DNA of 64,000 nucleotides from Bacillus proteolyticus. Its GTDB lineage: Bacteria; Bacillota; Bacilli; Bacillales; Bacillaceae_G. Where the stretch lies: contig NZ_MACH01000116.1 in assembly GCF_001884065.1 (NCBI RefSeq), positions 124,001 through 188,000 on the forward strand, given 5' to 3'. Position numbers and translations under genes: made by a program. Numbering within the stretch: position 1 is the first letter of the stretch; each line of letters starts with the position of its first letter. A model generated the notes under the pieces. That model worked only from the letters and a program-made list of their open reading frames with translations, had not been told where the DNA came from and ran no database searches. Positions 52,419 through 64,000 of this stretch are shown here, one piece after another.

Positions 52419-52438
52419 AACTAACGGGGGCTTTACTT
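52419..52438. repeat. Short repeat AACTAACGGG, right copy
   Basis: AACTAACGGGGGCTTTACTT, in direct orientation with the copy at 51894. It could be half of a mobile-element end or a recombination scar; no transposase is present. Confidence 0.5.
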
Positions 52439-52538
52439 TAAGAGGGTGTATCTTGCCATTTGTTAATAATGAATAGACATTTTTGATAAAAGATAATTTT
52501 GCGATGGTTTCTAAAAACTTTTGGGAGGTCTTGCTGCG

Positions 52539-52823
52539 ATGACAGAAAATGAAAAGAAATTGATTGAACAGATATATGACAAGGTAGTATCAATGGAAAA
52601 GAAGGTCGATAAGTTGGACGGTAGAATGGTTAATTTAGATATTAAATTAACCTCGGTAGAAAGTAAGATGGACGATTTAAAGAATGTACATACTGGATTG
52701 CAAGCTACATTCGAACAAGGCTTTGCTGATGTACGTAAAGGATTAAGTGAGATAATCGAAATAAATAAAAACAGAAAATCAGCAAGGGAAATCGTTGAGG
52801 GCATCGCTGGGAATGGAAAATAA
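52539..52823 (+). CDS. Small coiled-coil protein
   Basis: 94 residues, charged, with heptad patterns from about 8 to 60 (IYDKVVSMEKKVDKLDGRMV, LDIKLTSVESKMDDL). No membrane segment. Similar small coiled-coil proteins occur in Bacillus phages and plasmids, but I cannot assign a family. ATG at 52539, 10 bases after GGGAGG. It overlaps the following membrane-protein gene, suggesting the two act together. Confidence 0.65.
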   Translation: MTENEKKLIEQIYDKVVSMEKKVDKLDGRMVNLDIKLTSVESKMDDLKNVHTGLQATFEQGFADVRKGLSEIIEINKNRKSAREIVEGIAGNGK

Positions 52824-53130
52824 AAGGCGTTTTTATAAGTTGAGAAAAAACAAATGGAAAAGTTATGTGAAAGTGTTTATTCTTTATTTCATTATATTGA
52901 TCCTATATGCTGTATTGTTTGAGTCTGGTAAAGAGTATATGGAGGTAAGAATGGATAATGTTCTTTTACCGCAATTATATTTGGCTGTAGGGCGTACGCT
53001 GTTGGGATTGTCGGTATGGCTTCTTCCGAATAAGTTAGGTATTAAGATTCCTTTTATTTGTAAAATTATTATATATGTCATTACGATGATACCAGTGTTT
53101 ATCTTTTTAGATGTGTTGGGTTTGTTGTAG
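52795..53130 (+). CDS. Small membrane protein overlapping the coiled-coil gene
   Basis: 111 residues with a basic N-terminus (KRRFYKLRKNKWKSYVK) and three hydrophobic segments (VFILYFIILILYAVLF, LYLAVGRTLLGLSVWLL, IIIYVITMIPVFIFLDVLGLL). It overlaps the previous gene by 29 bases, or by 11 if the ATG at 52813 is used; AAGGGA stands 5-6 bases before the TTG at 52795, which favours that start. Function unknown. Confidence 0.6.
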   Translation: MRASLGMENKRRFYKLRKNKWKSYVKVFILYFIILILYAVLFESGKEYMEVRMDNVLLPQLYLAVGRTLLGLSVWLLPNKLGIKIPFICKIIIYVITMIPVFIFLDVLGLL

Positions 53131-53249
53131 TAGTAGAGGTTGATCCTTCCCCCCTATTCGATTGGAAATAAAAGTAAGGATATGACCTATCTTTACACAT
53201 ATCTCGGCTGAACCCCAAATAAAGACAGAAAAGGAATCCGGTTCTTTAT

Positions 53250-53273
53250 AGAACAGATTCCTAATGTCCGCTA
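53250..53273 (-). other. Stem-loop at the right end of the inserted segment
   Basis: On the minus strand AGGAATC, GTTCT and their complements AGAAC and GATTCCT form a stem with a bulge, followed by TTTTCTG. It would terminate transcription entering from the transporter remnant. Its outer arms extend from about 53232 to 53262; the position is approximate. Confidence 0.4.
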
Positions 53274-53277
53274 ATGC

Positions 53278-54194
53278 TTGTTGCGTGATTTTGTTCCATC
53301 TTTATCAGGTGACTTCGTTATTCAAGGTGCACAGAAATTAACTGCAAACGCTGCTGGTCTTCCTGTTTCCAGCGTTGTTTCTGCCAGTGTTCCCCTCGTC
53401 ATTGTTATGGGCATTGTGACAACTTCCGTCGCATTTTTCTTCTTACGAAAAGAATTTCATACAGGACTATCCTTACAAGATTCCTCTTCATCAACTGAAC
53501 CATCTAAAACTACTATTTTATTATCCCCTCACATAAAGAAATGGCTCGCTAGATGTATCCCTATCATATATATCTTTGATATCTTTGTATGATTCAATTT
53601 AAACTACAAGGAAGCGATGCAACTGCACTTATCGGCGGAACGACTGTTATTATGATTATCATTATTTCTCTCATCGCCTACAAAGGAAATGGATTAAATA
53701 AAACGACCGATTATTTAATAGAAGGGCTCCAATTTGGCTTTAAAATTTTCGGACCAGTTATTCCAATTGCTGCACTCTTTTATTTAGGAGATAGCGGATT
53801 TGTGAAAATTATTGGAGATTATTTACCGAAAGGTTCACATGGAATCATCAATGACTTAGGAATCGCCTTATCTCAAACTGTTCCTTTAAATCAATATGTA
53901 TCGGCAGGGACATTAACTATCGTTGGTGTTATTACTAGTTTAGACGGATCTGGCTTTTCCGGTATTTCGATTGCAAACCTTTTCGGAACAGCACTTGGGC
54001 ATGGAACAGCTACATTAACAGCACTCGGACAAATTGCAGCAATCTGGACCGGGGGAGGAACGTTAATTCCTTGGGCACTTATTCCTGCCGCTGCTATATG
54101 TAAAGTAGATCCATTTGAACTCGCACGTCGAAACTTTTTACCAGTTGTTATCGGCTTAATCGTCACCACTATCGTTGCGATGTTTATTTTATAA
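53278..54194 (+). pseudogene. 3' remnant of the transporter gene, with a frameshift
   Basis: The frame from 53278 reads LRDFVPSLSGDFVIQGAQKL and ends with TGA at ~53590; the frame beginning MIQFKLQGSDATALIGG at 53589 continues to 54194 with several membrane segments and the glycine-rich SLDGSGFSGISIANLFG and GIWTGGG-like IAAIWTGGGTLIPW. A one-base change near 53580 joins both frames. Together they give the C-terminal ~300 residues of the transporter begun at 51484. It lacks a proper start and is most likely not functional. Confidence 0.75.
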
Positions 54195-54228
54195 CCGTAA
54201 GCAAATATTCTCTTGCTTACGGTTTTTT
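54193..54228 (+). terminator. Terminator after the transporter remnant
   Basis: AACCGTAAGCAA and TTGCTTACGGTT form a perfect 12-bp stem with an 8-base loop and a run of six Ts. It follows the old stop codon of the transporter gene and is intact. Confidence 0.92.
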
Positions 54229-54362
54229 ATTGTAAAATTCATCATCTATTACCGGCTTTCAAAAGGTATTATGTATATGGCAGCGAAGTTATATTAGGAG
54301 AGTATTTATTTCAAAACGTTTACGAGAAACAGATTACTTCAATTAGAAAAGGGGACATAACT

Positions 54363-54617
54363 ATGAATGAATTGATTTTCGTCTTATTAATTTGTCCATT
54401 GCTTATCTTTATCGTTTCTGTTATTGGAACACGCAAGACGAAAACGTATTACGTAATGCCGGTTGTAACGTTTGCTAGTTTTATAATAATAGGTGTTATC
54501 GCCTTTACTCCAAAATTTTTCTTTTGGGTTGGCATGTACAGCATTTTCTCATTTATCGTTTCTTACATGACGCTCTTGTTTGTGAGAGGGTATGAGGTTG
54601 TGGAAAACGCTAAATAG
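54363..54617 (+). CDS. Small membrane protein, DUF2651-like
   Basis: 84 residues with three hydrophobic segments (ELIFVLLICPLLIFIVSVIG, YVMPVVTFASFIIIGVIAF, FFFWVGMYSIFSFIVSY). The CPLLIFIVSVIGTR start and the FxPKFFFWVGMYS core fit DUF2651 (B. subtilis YbeF), from memory. ATG at 54363 follows AAAAGGGG; a 50-codon in-frame extension upstream has no support. Function unknown. Confidence 0.72.
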   Translation: MNELIFVLLICPLLIFIVSVIGTRKTKTYYVMPVVTFASFIIIGVIAFTPKFFFWVGMYSIFSFIVSYMTLLFVRGYEVVENAK

Positions 54618-54639
54618 TTGTTAGCAGGGAGATTATAAT

Positions 54640-55317
54640 ATGATTTTCTTTGATATTGATGGAACTTTACTTGATTATGATACCGCTGAAAGTAAAGGTA
54701 TTATAGATTTCTTTCAAACATATAACACCCTTTTTTCAGGTAATGAATTAGAAGCCACAAAAGTCTGGAATGCATTATCAGAAAAATATTTCAACAAGTT
54801 TTTATCCAAGGAATTATCTTTTCAAGAACAACAAGAGATGCGAATGTATCATTTATTTAAAACATACGGAGTAAACTTATCACCCTGGGAATCTCAGCAC
54901 AGATTCAATCAATATATAGAACTATATAAGAACAACTGGACCCTGTTTGAAGATGTACTCTATACATTAAAAACCTTGCAGCAAAGAGGCCACTCATTAG
55001 GTATCATTAGTAATGGTAACTATGAACAACAAATCGAAAAATTAACAGCTCTAAACATTCTACAATATTTCAAATATATTTTTACTTCTAGTGAAATTGG
55101 TATATCAAAACCAGACCCTGAAATTTTTCACAGAGCCGTATTACAATCGAATCTCGAAATGAAAGATTGCTATTATATTGGTGATCGATTAGAGACTGAT
55201 GCAATTAGTAGTACAGTAGCTGGAATGCAAGGGATATGGTTAAATCGAGATAACTCTCAACGCAAGTGTGATGTTCCTACTATATGTTCTTTACATGAAG
55301 TTTTAACGATGATATAA
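54640..55317 (+). CDS. HAD-superfamily hydrolase
   Basis: A 225-residue HAD phosphatase (subfamily IA). Motif I FFDIDGTLLDYD with the nucleophile Asp, motif II IISNG, motif III Lys in GISKPDPEIF, motif IV YIGDRLETDA. A helical cap lies at 15-90. Similar to B. subtilis YjjG-type nucleotidases; substrate unknown. ATG at 54640 behind AGGGAG. Confidence 0.88.
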   Translation: MIFFDIDGTLLDYDTAESKGIIDFFQTYNTLFSGNELEATKVWNALSEKYFNKFLSKELSFQEQQEMRMYHLFKTYGVNLSPWESQHRFNQYIELYKNNWTLFEDVLYTLKTLQQRGHSLGIISNGNYEQQIEKLTALNILQYFKYIFTSSEIGISKPDPEIFHRAVLQSNLEMKDCYYIGDRLETDAISSTVAGMQGIWLNRDNSQRKCDVPTICSLHEVLTMI

Positions 55318-55352
55318 AAAGACGACTGCGTTCCCCCGCGGTCGTCTTTTTT
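55316..55352. terminator. Bidirectional terminator
   Basis: AAAAAGACGAC-x-GCG and CGC-x-GTCGTCTTTTTT form a long GC-rich stem with U runs on both sides. It ends the HAD gene (plus) and the pyr operon after pyrE (minus). Confidence 0.92.
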
Positions 55353-55356
55353 CATG

Positions 55357-55985
55357 TTACGCTGTGACCCAAGCCTCGTCAGCTGGATTTTTACGCCACT
55401 CTTGTAATTTTTTCGTTTCAGCTTGTCCGATCATACCTTTTTCTGCTGCAACTTCAGTTAATGCACTGTAATCACTTAAAGAATATGAAGCTACGTTAGC
55501 TGCTTCTAATTTTTCTTTTCCTGACTCTAGCTCGTATGTGAAGATTGATACGATTCCTAATACTTCACAGCCAGCTTCACGAAGTGCTTCTACACATGTA
55601 ATTGCACTACCGCCAGTTGAAATTAAGTCTTCTACTACTACTACTTTTTGACCTTTTTCAGCTTTTCCTTCGATTTGGTTCCCTTTACCGTGACCTTTTG
55701 CTTTACTACGTACGTAGCACATTGGTAAATCCATACGATCGCTTACCCATGCAGCGTGCGCAATACCAGCAGTTGCTGTTCCTGCAATAACTTCTACAGT
55801 TGGGAAGTGCTCTTTAATTAACTCTTCTAATCCAGCTGCAATCGCTTGACGTACTTTTGGATAAGATAAAGTTAAACGATTATCACAATAAATTGGTGAT
55901 TTCATACCAGAAGACCAAGTAAATGGATCATTCGGTTGTAAAAATACTGCTCCAATTTCTAATAAATGCGATGCGATTTCTTTTT

Positions 55986-55989
<4 letters not shown>
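55357..55989 (-). CDS. pyrE: Orotate phosphoribosyltransferase
   Basis: A 210-residue enzyme that joins orotate to PRPP. The PRPP motif [14 protein letters not shown] and the flexible loop [16 protein letters not shown] are intact; [14 protein letters not shown] binds orotate. ATG at 55989 overlaps the pyrF stop (ATGA). Last gene of the pyr operon. Confidence 0.97.
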
Positions 55990-58388
<2,399 letters not shown>

Positions 58389-58392
<4 letters not shown>

Positions 58393-61300
58393 GCATGTAC
58401 CACCTCGTGACGCTTCGTTTGCGTAATTTCTTTCATTGAATGAGCTGAGAATGTCATAGATTCTAATACTCGTAAGATTGCTCTCGTTGTATCAAGTGAT
58501 GTTAAGCAAGCCACACCATTTTCTACTGATTCACGGCGAATGCGGAAACCATCACGCGCTGGTTGTTTTCCTTTTGTTAATGTATTGATTACAAACTGTG
58601 CTTTTCCTTGACGGATAATATCTAGTAAGTTGTAGTCTTCAGAATCAATTTTGTTTACAACTTGTACTGGAATGTTTTGCTCTGCTAATGTTTGTGCTGT
58701 TCCAGCTGTCGCTAATAAGTTATAACCGATTTCGTGGAAACGTTTTGCAATTTCCATCGCCTCTTCTTTATCTTTATCCGCTACAGTGATGATTACTGAT
58801 CCGTGCGTTGGGATGTTAATTCCAGAAGCAACTAACCCTTTGTATAAGGCTTTTTCAAGTGTTAAGTCTTTCCCCATTACTTCCCCTGTTGACTTCATTT
58901 CAGGTCCTAATGTTGTATCAACTGAGCGTAATTTCGCAAATGAGAATACCGGTGCTTTCACATACACTTCTTTCTCTTCTGGGTGATAGCCAGTTCCATA
59001 TCCTTGTTCTACAAGGTTTTGCCCTAAAATAACTTTCGTTGCGACATTCGCCATCGGTACGCCTGTAATTTTACTTAAGAATGGTACCGTACGGCTCGCA
59101 CGTGGGTTTACTTCAATTACATACACTTGATCTTCGAATACTACAAACTGGATATTTAGTAATCCAATAATGTTTAATCCTTTTCCAAGTGCAATTGTAT
59201 GTTCAATAATTTGTTCTTTCAGTTTTGCAGATAAGCTCTGTGGTGGATATACTCCGATTGAGTCACCAGAGTGAACTCCAGCGCGTTCAATATGTTCCAT
59301 AATACCTGGAATGAATACATTCTCACCGTCTGAAATTGCATCTACTTCAATTTCTTTACCAACCATGTAACGGTCGATTAATACTGGGTGATCTGCGTGA
59401 ACTTTAACGGCATTTTTCATGTAGTGCAGCAGTTCTTCTTGACGATATACGATTTCCATTGCACGTCCACCTAGTACGTAAGACGGTCTTACTAATACTG
59501 GGTAACCAATCTTGTCAGCGATTGCTACTGCTTGCTCTACAGTCGTTGCTGTTTTACCAACTGGTTGCGGGATACCAAGCTGTGTTAGAGCTGATTCAAA
59601 CTTATCACGATCTTCTGCACGGTCTAAATCTTCAAGTGATGTTCCTAAGATTTTCACACCGTGTGCTTCTAATTTAGCAGCTAAGTTAATTGCTGTTTGG
59701 CCACCGAATTGGACGATAACACCTTCTGGCTTTTCTAAATCAATAATGTGCATTACATCTTCGATTGTTAATGGCTCAAAGTATAATTTGTCAGAAATAC
59801 TGAAGTCTGTCGAAACTGTTTCTGGGTTGTTATTAACAATGATTGCCTCATATCCAGCTTCTTTTATTGCCCATACAGAGTGAACTGTTGCATAGTCAAA
59901 CTCAACCCCTTGACCAATACGGATTGGACCAGACCCTAGTACAACTACACTCTTACGATCTGTTAAAATCGATTCATTCTCGTCACCATATGTGCTGTAG
60001 TAATATGGTGTTGCAGATTCAAACTCTGCCGCACAAGTATCTACCATTTTATAAACAGGAGTCATTTTGCTTTCTTTACGTATATCGTAAATTTCACGCT
60101 CTGTTTTATTCCAAGCATTGGCGATGTAATGGTCGCTGAAGCCCATTTCTTTCGCAGATTGTAATACTTCCATATTTCCTACATTTTCTTTTACTTCGCG
60201 TTCCATATTTACGATATTTTCAACTTTTTGTAAGAAGAAGAAGTCCATTTCACACCATGAGTTAATTTCTTCTTTCGTTACACCTTGACGGATTGCTTCT
60301 GCTACAACGAACAGACGCTCATCATCAGCTTTTATAATACGTTTTTTCATTGTTTCTTTATCAAGCTCTTTTAAGTGGTCTAACTCTAAGTGATAGATAC
60401 CAAGCTCTAAAGAACGAACTGCCTTTAATAAGGATTGTTCTAAGTTACGTCCGATTGACATAACTTCACCAGTTGCCTTCATTTGTGTACCAAGCGTTCT
60501 GTTCGCTGATTCAAACTTATCAAATGGCCAACGTGGAATTTTTGAAACGACATAGTCTAATGCTGGCTCGAAGCAAGCGTATGTTTTTTGTGTTACTGGA
60601 TTTATAATTTCATCTAATGTTAAACCGACTGCAATTTTCGCCGCTAACTTCGCAATTGGATATCCAGTTGCTTTAGATGCTAGTGCAGATGAACGACTTA
60701 CACGTGGGTTTACCTCGATTACATAGTATTGGAAGCTATGTGGATCAAGTGCAAGCTGAACGTTACATCCACCTTCAATTCCTAATGCGCGAATAATTCG
60801 TAATGAAGTGTTTCGTAACATTTGATACTCACGGTCACTTAATGTTTGGCTTGGCGCTATAACGATTGAATCACCTGTGTGTACCCCTACTGGGTCAATA
60901 TTTTCCATGTTACATACTACAATCGCGTTATCATTTGAATCACGCATTACTTCATACTCAATTTCCTTACAACCAGCAATACTCTTTTCTAATAAACATT
61001 GTGTTACTGGACTATGTTTTAATCCACCTGATACGATTTCAATTAGTTCTTCTTCATTACTACAGATTCCGCCGCCTGTTCCCCCCATTGTAAATGCTGG
61101 GCGAACAATAACTGGATAACCAATTTCTTTTACAAATTCATGTGCTTCTTCCAGCGTATGAATAATCGTACTAGATGGAATTGGTTCATTTAATTCCTGC
61201 ATTAATGTACGGAATAAATCACGATCCTCCGCTTGCTCGATTGCTGATAATTTTGTTCCTAAAATTTCAACTCCGCACTCTTCAAGTATGCCTGATTTCG

Positions 61301-61607
61301 CAAGTTCAACAGCCATATTCAATCCTGTTTGACCACCTAATGTTGGTAAGATTGCATCTGGACGTTCTTTACGAATAATACGGCTTACGAATTCTAATGT
61401 TAATGGCTCAATGTATACTTTATCTGCTGTTGCAGTATCTGTCATAATTGTTGCTGGGTTCGAGTTAACAAGGATTACTTTGTAACCTTCTTCTCTAAGA
61501 GATTGACAAGCTTGTGTACCAGAGTAATCAAACTCTGCTGCTTGCCCAATTACAATTGGTCCTGATCCGATTACTAAAATTGTGTTAATGTCTAGGCGTT
61601 TTGGCAT
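58389..61607 (-). CDS. carB: Carbamoyl-phosphate synthase large subunit (pyrimidine-specific)
   Basis: A 1072-residue synthase with two homologous ATP-grasp halves. [19 protein letters not shown] begins the first, [20 protein letters not shown] (near 560) the second; the C-terminal MGS-like allosteric domain starts near 935 and binds the nucleotide effectors. Also known as pyrAB. It overlaps carA by 16 bases. Confidence 0.98.
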
Positions 61608-62689
61608 AACTCTTCCCCTTCTTTCTTGAAGTTTTCAATCATTGCTAAGAAATCTTCGAATAAATCATTTGCATCTTCTGGTCCTGCTGAAGCTTCTGGA
61701 TGGTATTGTACTGTAAATGCCGGGAACTTCGTATGACGAAGACCTTCTACTGTTCCATCATTTAAAGCAACATGTGTAATTTCAAGTTCTGTATTTTTAA
61801 CTGATTCTTCTTCTACTGCATAACCATGGTTTTGAGATGTAATTGCTACTTTTCCAGTTGCAAGATTTTTCACTGGATGATTTAAACCACGGTGACCGAA
61901 TTTCAACTTACTTGTATTTGCACCAGATGCTAGAGCGAACAATTGATGTCCTAAGCAAATTCCGAATAAAGGAACTTTACCGATAATATCTTTTAACATT
62001 TCAATTGCTTCTGGTACATCTTTTGGATCTCCAGGTCCATTACTTAACATAATTCCATCTGGGCTAAGGCGTAAAATCTCTTCTGCTGTTGTATTGTAAG
62101 GTACTACAATTACATCACAGTCACGCTTATTTAATTCTCGTAAAATACCATGTTTCATTCCGAAGTCTACAAGTACAACACGATGACCACGACCTGGACT
62201 TGGATATGGATCTTTTGTTGATACACGTTTTACATGATCTGTAAAGACAGTTGCTTTCAATTGGCTAACGATGTCCTCTACATCCACATCCATATTGCAA
62301 AGACGTCCGCGTAATGTACCGTATTGACGAATTTTTCTCGTTAATTTTCTCGTATCAATTCCTGCTAATCCTGGGATGTTTCTTCCTTTTAAGTAATCAT
62401 TTAACGAAATTTCATTACGGAAGTTTGATGGGTGATCACAAATTTCGTTTACGATTAAACCATTTACAGATGGGTGAATTGATTCAAAATCGTCACGGTT
62501 AATGCCGTAGTTTCCGATTAATGGGTACGTAAATGTTACAATTTGACCGCAATATGATGGATCAGATAATGTTTCTTGATATCCAGTCATTCCTGTTGTA
62601 AATACAACCTCACCTGACTTTTCGATTTCTCCTCCGAAACCTTTTCCAATTAATACTGTTCCATCTTCTAAGATAAGTTGTCTTTTCAT
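61592..62689 (-). CDS. carA: Carbamoyl-phosphate synthase small subunit (pyrimidine-specific)
   Basis: A 365-residue glutaminase subunit. N-terminal CPSase domain ([15 protein letters not shown]), C-terminal class I amidotransferase with the nucleophile in [13 protein letters not shown] and catalytic His-Glu in [11 protein letters not shown]. Also known as pyrAA. ATG at 62689 overlaps the pyrC stop (ATGA) and follows AAGGAGAG. Confidence 0.98.
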   Translation of the reverse strand: MKRQLILEDGTVLIGKGFGGEIEKSGEVVFTTGMTGYQETLSDPSYCGQIVTFTYPLIGNYGINRDDFESIHPSVNGLIVNEICDHPSNFRNEISLNDYLKGRNIPGLAGIDTRKLTRKIRQYGTLRGRLCNMDVDVEDIVSQLKATVFTDHVKRVSTKDPYPSPGRGHRVVLVDFGMKHGILRELNKRDCDVIVVPYNTTAEEILRLSPDGIMLSNGPGDPKDVPEAIEMLKDIIGKVPLFGICLGHQLFALASGANTSKLKFGHRGLNHPVKNLATGKVAITSQNHGYAVEEESVKNTELEITHVALNDGTVEGLRHTKFPAFTVQYHPEASAGPEDANDLFEDFLAMIENFKKEGEELCQNA

Positions 62690-63972
62690 ACTAATGCACT
62701 CTCCTTTTGCCATGCGATCTTACCACCAACGATTGTCATTACCGGCCATCCTTGGCATTTCCAACCTGCGAATGGTGTATTTTTTCCTTTTGATAAGAAT
62801 GTTGTTGGATCAATTTCTTCTTCTTGTTCTAAATCAATGATTGTAATGTCAGCTGCTCTACCTTCTTTCAGGCGACCTGCTTCTAAACCGAATGTATCAG
62901 CTGGCTTTTCTGTTAAGTATTGAATTAACTGCTCAAGTGTGATAATTCCTTTTTTCACAAGGTTTGTGTATAGAAGCGGGAATGCTGTTTCAAAACCAGT
63001 AATTCCGAATGGTGCTCTTTCAATTCCTTGTGCTTTCTCTTCCGCTGTATGCGGGGCATGATCAGTTGCGATCATATCGATCGTTCCATCTAATAGCCCT
63101 TCAACTAACGCTGCGTGGTCTTCTTTTCCACGAAGCGGTGGGTTCATTTTAAAGTTAGGATCAGCTGACGGGATATCATCTTCACATAACACTAAGTGAT
63201 GCGGTGTTACTTCTGCTGTTACTTTAATTCCAGCGCGTTTCGCATCACGGATTACACGTACAGATCCTTTTGTACTTACGTGACATACGTGATAGTGACA
63301 ATCTGCCGCTTCAGCAAGCAGTATATCCCTTGCAATATGTACAGATTCACATACTGATGGGATACCGTTTAGTCCGTGTTTCTCAGAAAACTTCCCTTCA
63401 TGTACACAACCTTTATTAATAAGTGTATTCTCTTCACAGTGTGCAACTACTGCCATATTCAATTTCGCTGCACGCTTCATAGCAGCTAACATCATGCTCG
63501 CATCTTGTACGCCTACACCATCATCAGTGAAAGCAAATGCTCCAAGTTCTTTTAAAGTTTCGAAATCTGTCATTTCAGAACCTGCTTGGCGTACTGTAAT
63601 TGCTCCGTATGGTAGTACGTTGACATGTGCTTTTTCTTTAATACGTTTTTGCAGGTCTTCCATATGTTCTCTGCAATCTGGTACTGGACGTGTATTTGGC
63701 ATTGCACAAATTGTAGTGAATCCACCTTTTGCTGCTGCTAATGTTCCCGTTTCAATTGTTTCTTTATGTTCACCACCTGGTTCACGAAGATGAACGTGTA
63801 CATCTACTAATCCAGGTGCGATTAACTTTCCATTTACGTCGATTACTTCAGCATTATCTGCCGTAATATTTTCTGCTACTTTCGCAATTTTACCGTCTTG
63901 TACGAGAAGATCTGTTGCTACGATGTTTCCTTCTTCATTCATATAACGACCATTTTTAAACAAATAATTCAT
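62686..63972 (-). CDS. pyrC: Dihydroorotase
   Basis: A 428-residue type I dihydroorotase of the amidohydrolase fold. [11 protein letters not shown] (zinc histidines, ~58-68), [18 protein letters not shown] and IATDHAPH with the catalytic Asp. ATG at 63972 behind AGGAGG. The pyrB gene is expected just upstream, beyond the right edge; the last 28 bases do not allow me to confirm it. Confidence 0.98.
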   Translation of the reverse strand: MNYLFKNGRYMNEEGNIVATDLLVQDGKIAKVAENITADNAEVIDVNGKLIAPGLVDVHVHLREPGGEHKETIETGTLAAAKGGFTTICAMPNTRPVPDCREHMEDLQKRIKEKAHVNVLPYGAITVRQAGSEMTDFETLKELGAFAFTDDGVGVQDASMMLAAMKRAAKLNMAVVAHCEENTLINKGCVHEGKFSEKHGLNGIPSVCESVHIARDILLAEAADCHYHVCHVSTKGSVRVIRDAKRAGIKVTAEVTPHHLVLCEDDIPSADPNFKMNPPLRGKEDHAALVEGLLDGTIDMIATDHAPHTAEEKAQGIERAPFGITGFETAFPLLYTNLVKKGIITLEQLIQYLTEKPADTFGLEAGRLKEGRAADITIIDLEQEEEIDPTTFLSKGKNTPFAGWKCQGWPVMTIVGGKIAWQKESALV

Positions 63973-64000
63973 GTTTCATTCCTCCTAATACATTTGGTAA

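Noticed and set aside
54213-54362. N-terminal extension of the DUF2651-like gene
   Set aside because: It begins inside the transporter terminator and has no ribosome binding site; the ATG at 54363 has AAAAGGGG.

Overview
The window is chromosomal core DNA of a spore-forming, low-GC Bacillota, almost certainly a member of the Bacillus cereus group. Gene order (topA-trmFO-xerC, sucCD, rplS-trmD-rimM-khpA-rpsP-ffh-ylxM-ftsY-smc-rnc, acpP-fabG-fabD-plsX-fapR, rpmB/spoVM, prpC-prkC, the pyr operon) follows the B. subtilis arrangement. Protein lengths, a 26-residue SpoVM and dispersed structured repeats resembling B. cereus-group bcr elements support the narrower placement. Species level (cereus, thuringiensis, anthracis) cannot be decided from the window.

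Layout. 1-9.7 kb (minus strand): the start of xerC, then trmFO, topA, dprA, sucD, sucC, rnhB, rbgA and lepB (DNA topology and recombination, tRNA modification, TCA cycle, ribosome assembly, secretion). 9.8-19.6 kb (minus): rplS, trmD, rimM, khpA, rpsP, then the signal recognition particle genes ffh, ylxM and ftsY, then smc and rnc. 19.6-25.4 kb (minus): the fatty-acid and phospholipid cluster acpP, fabG, fabD, plsX and fapR, with a clear FapR operator over the fapR promoter, then recG. 25.4-28.6 kb: fakA and an Asp23-family gene (minus), divergent rpmB (plus) and spoVM (minus). 28.7-43.9 kb (minus): thiN, rpe, rsgA, prkC, prpC, rlmN, rsmB, fmt, def, priA, coaBC, rpoZ, gmk, remA and yloC, followed by a calcium P-type ATPase to 46.7 kb. 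46.8-55.3 kb (mostly plus): rqcH, an M24 aminopeptidase and a DinB-like gene, then an accessory stretch with two tandem membrane-protein paralogues (minus), a broken transporter gene holding a foreign-looking 1.6-kb segment, a DUF2651-like gene and a HAD hydrolase. 55.4-64 kb (minus): pyrE, pyrF, pyrD, pyrK, carB, carA and pyrC, nearly all overlapping by 4 to 16 bases.

Most operons are closed by clear intrinsic terminators, listed individually. Three copies and one fragment of a ~160-bp structured repeat lie in the intergenic gaps at about 25.5, 31.0, 31.2 and 48.7 kb. The least ordinary part is 50.6-54.2 kb: a transporter gene split into a 5' piece and a frameshifted 3' piece, with at least three small genes (one unknown soluble protein, one coiled-coil protein overlapping a membrane protein) where its middle should be. 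No tRNA, rRNA, CRISPR array, complete insertion sequence or replication origin was seen. I found no convincing entirely new system; the inserted cassette and several unassigned DNA dyads are the best leads.
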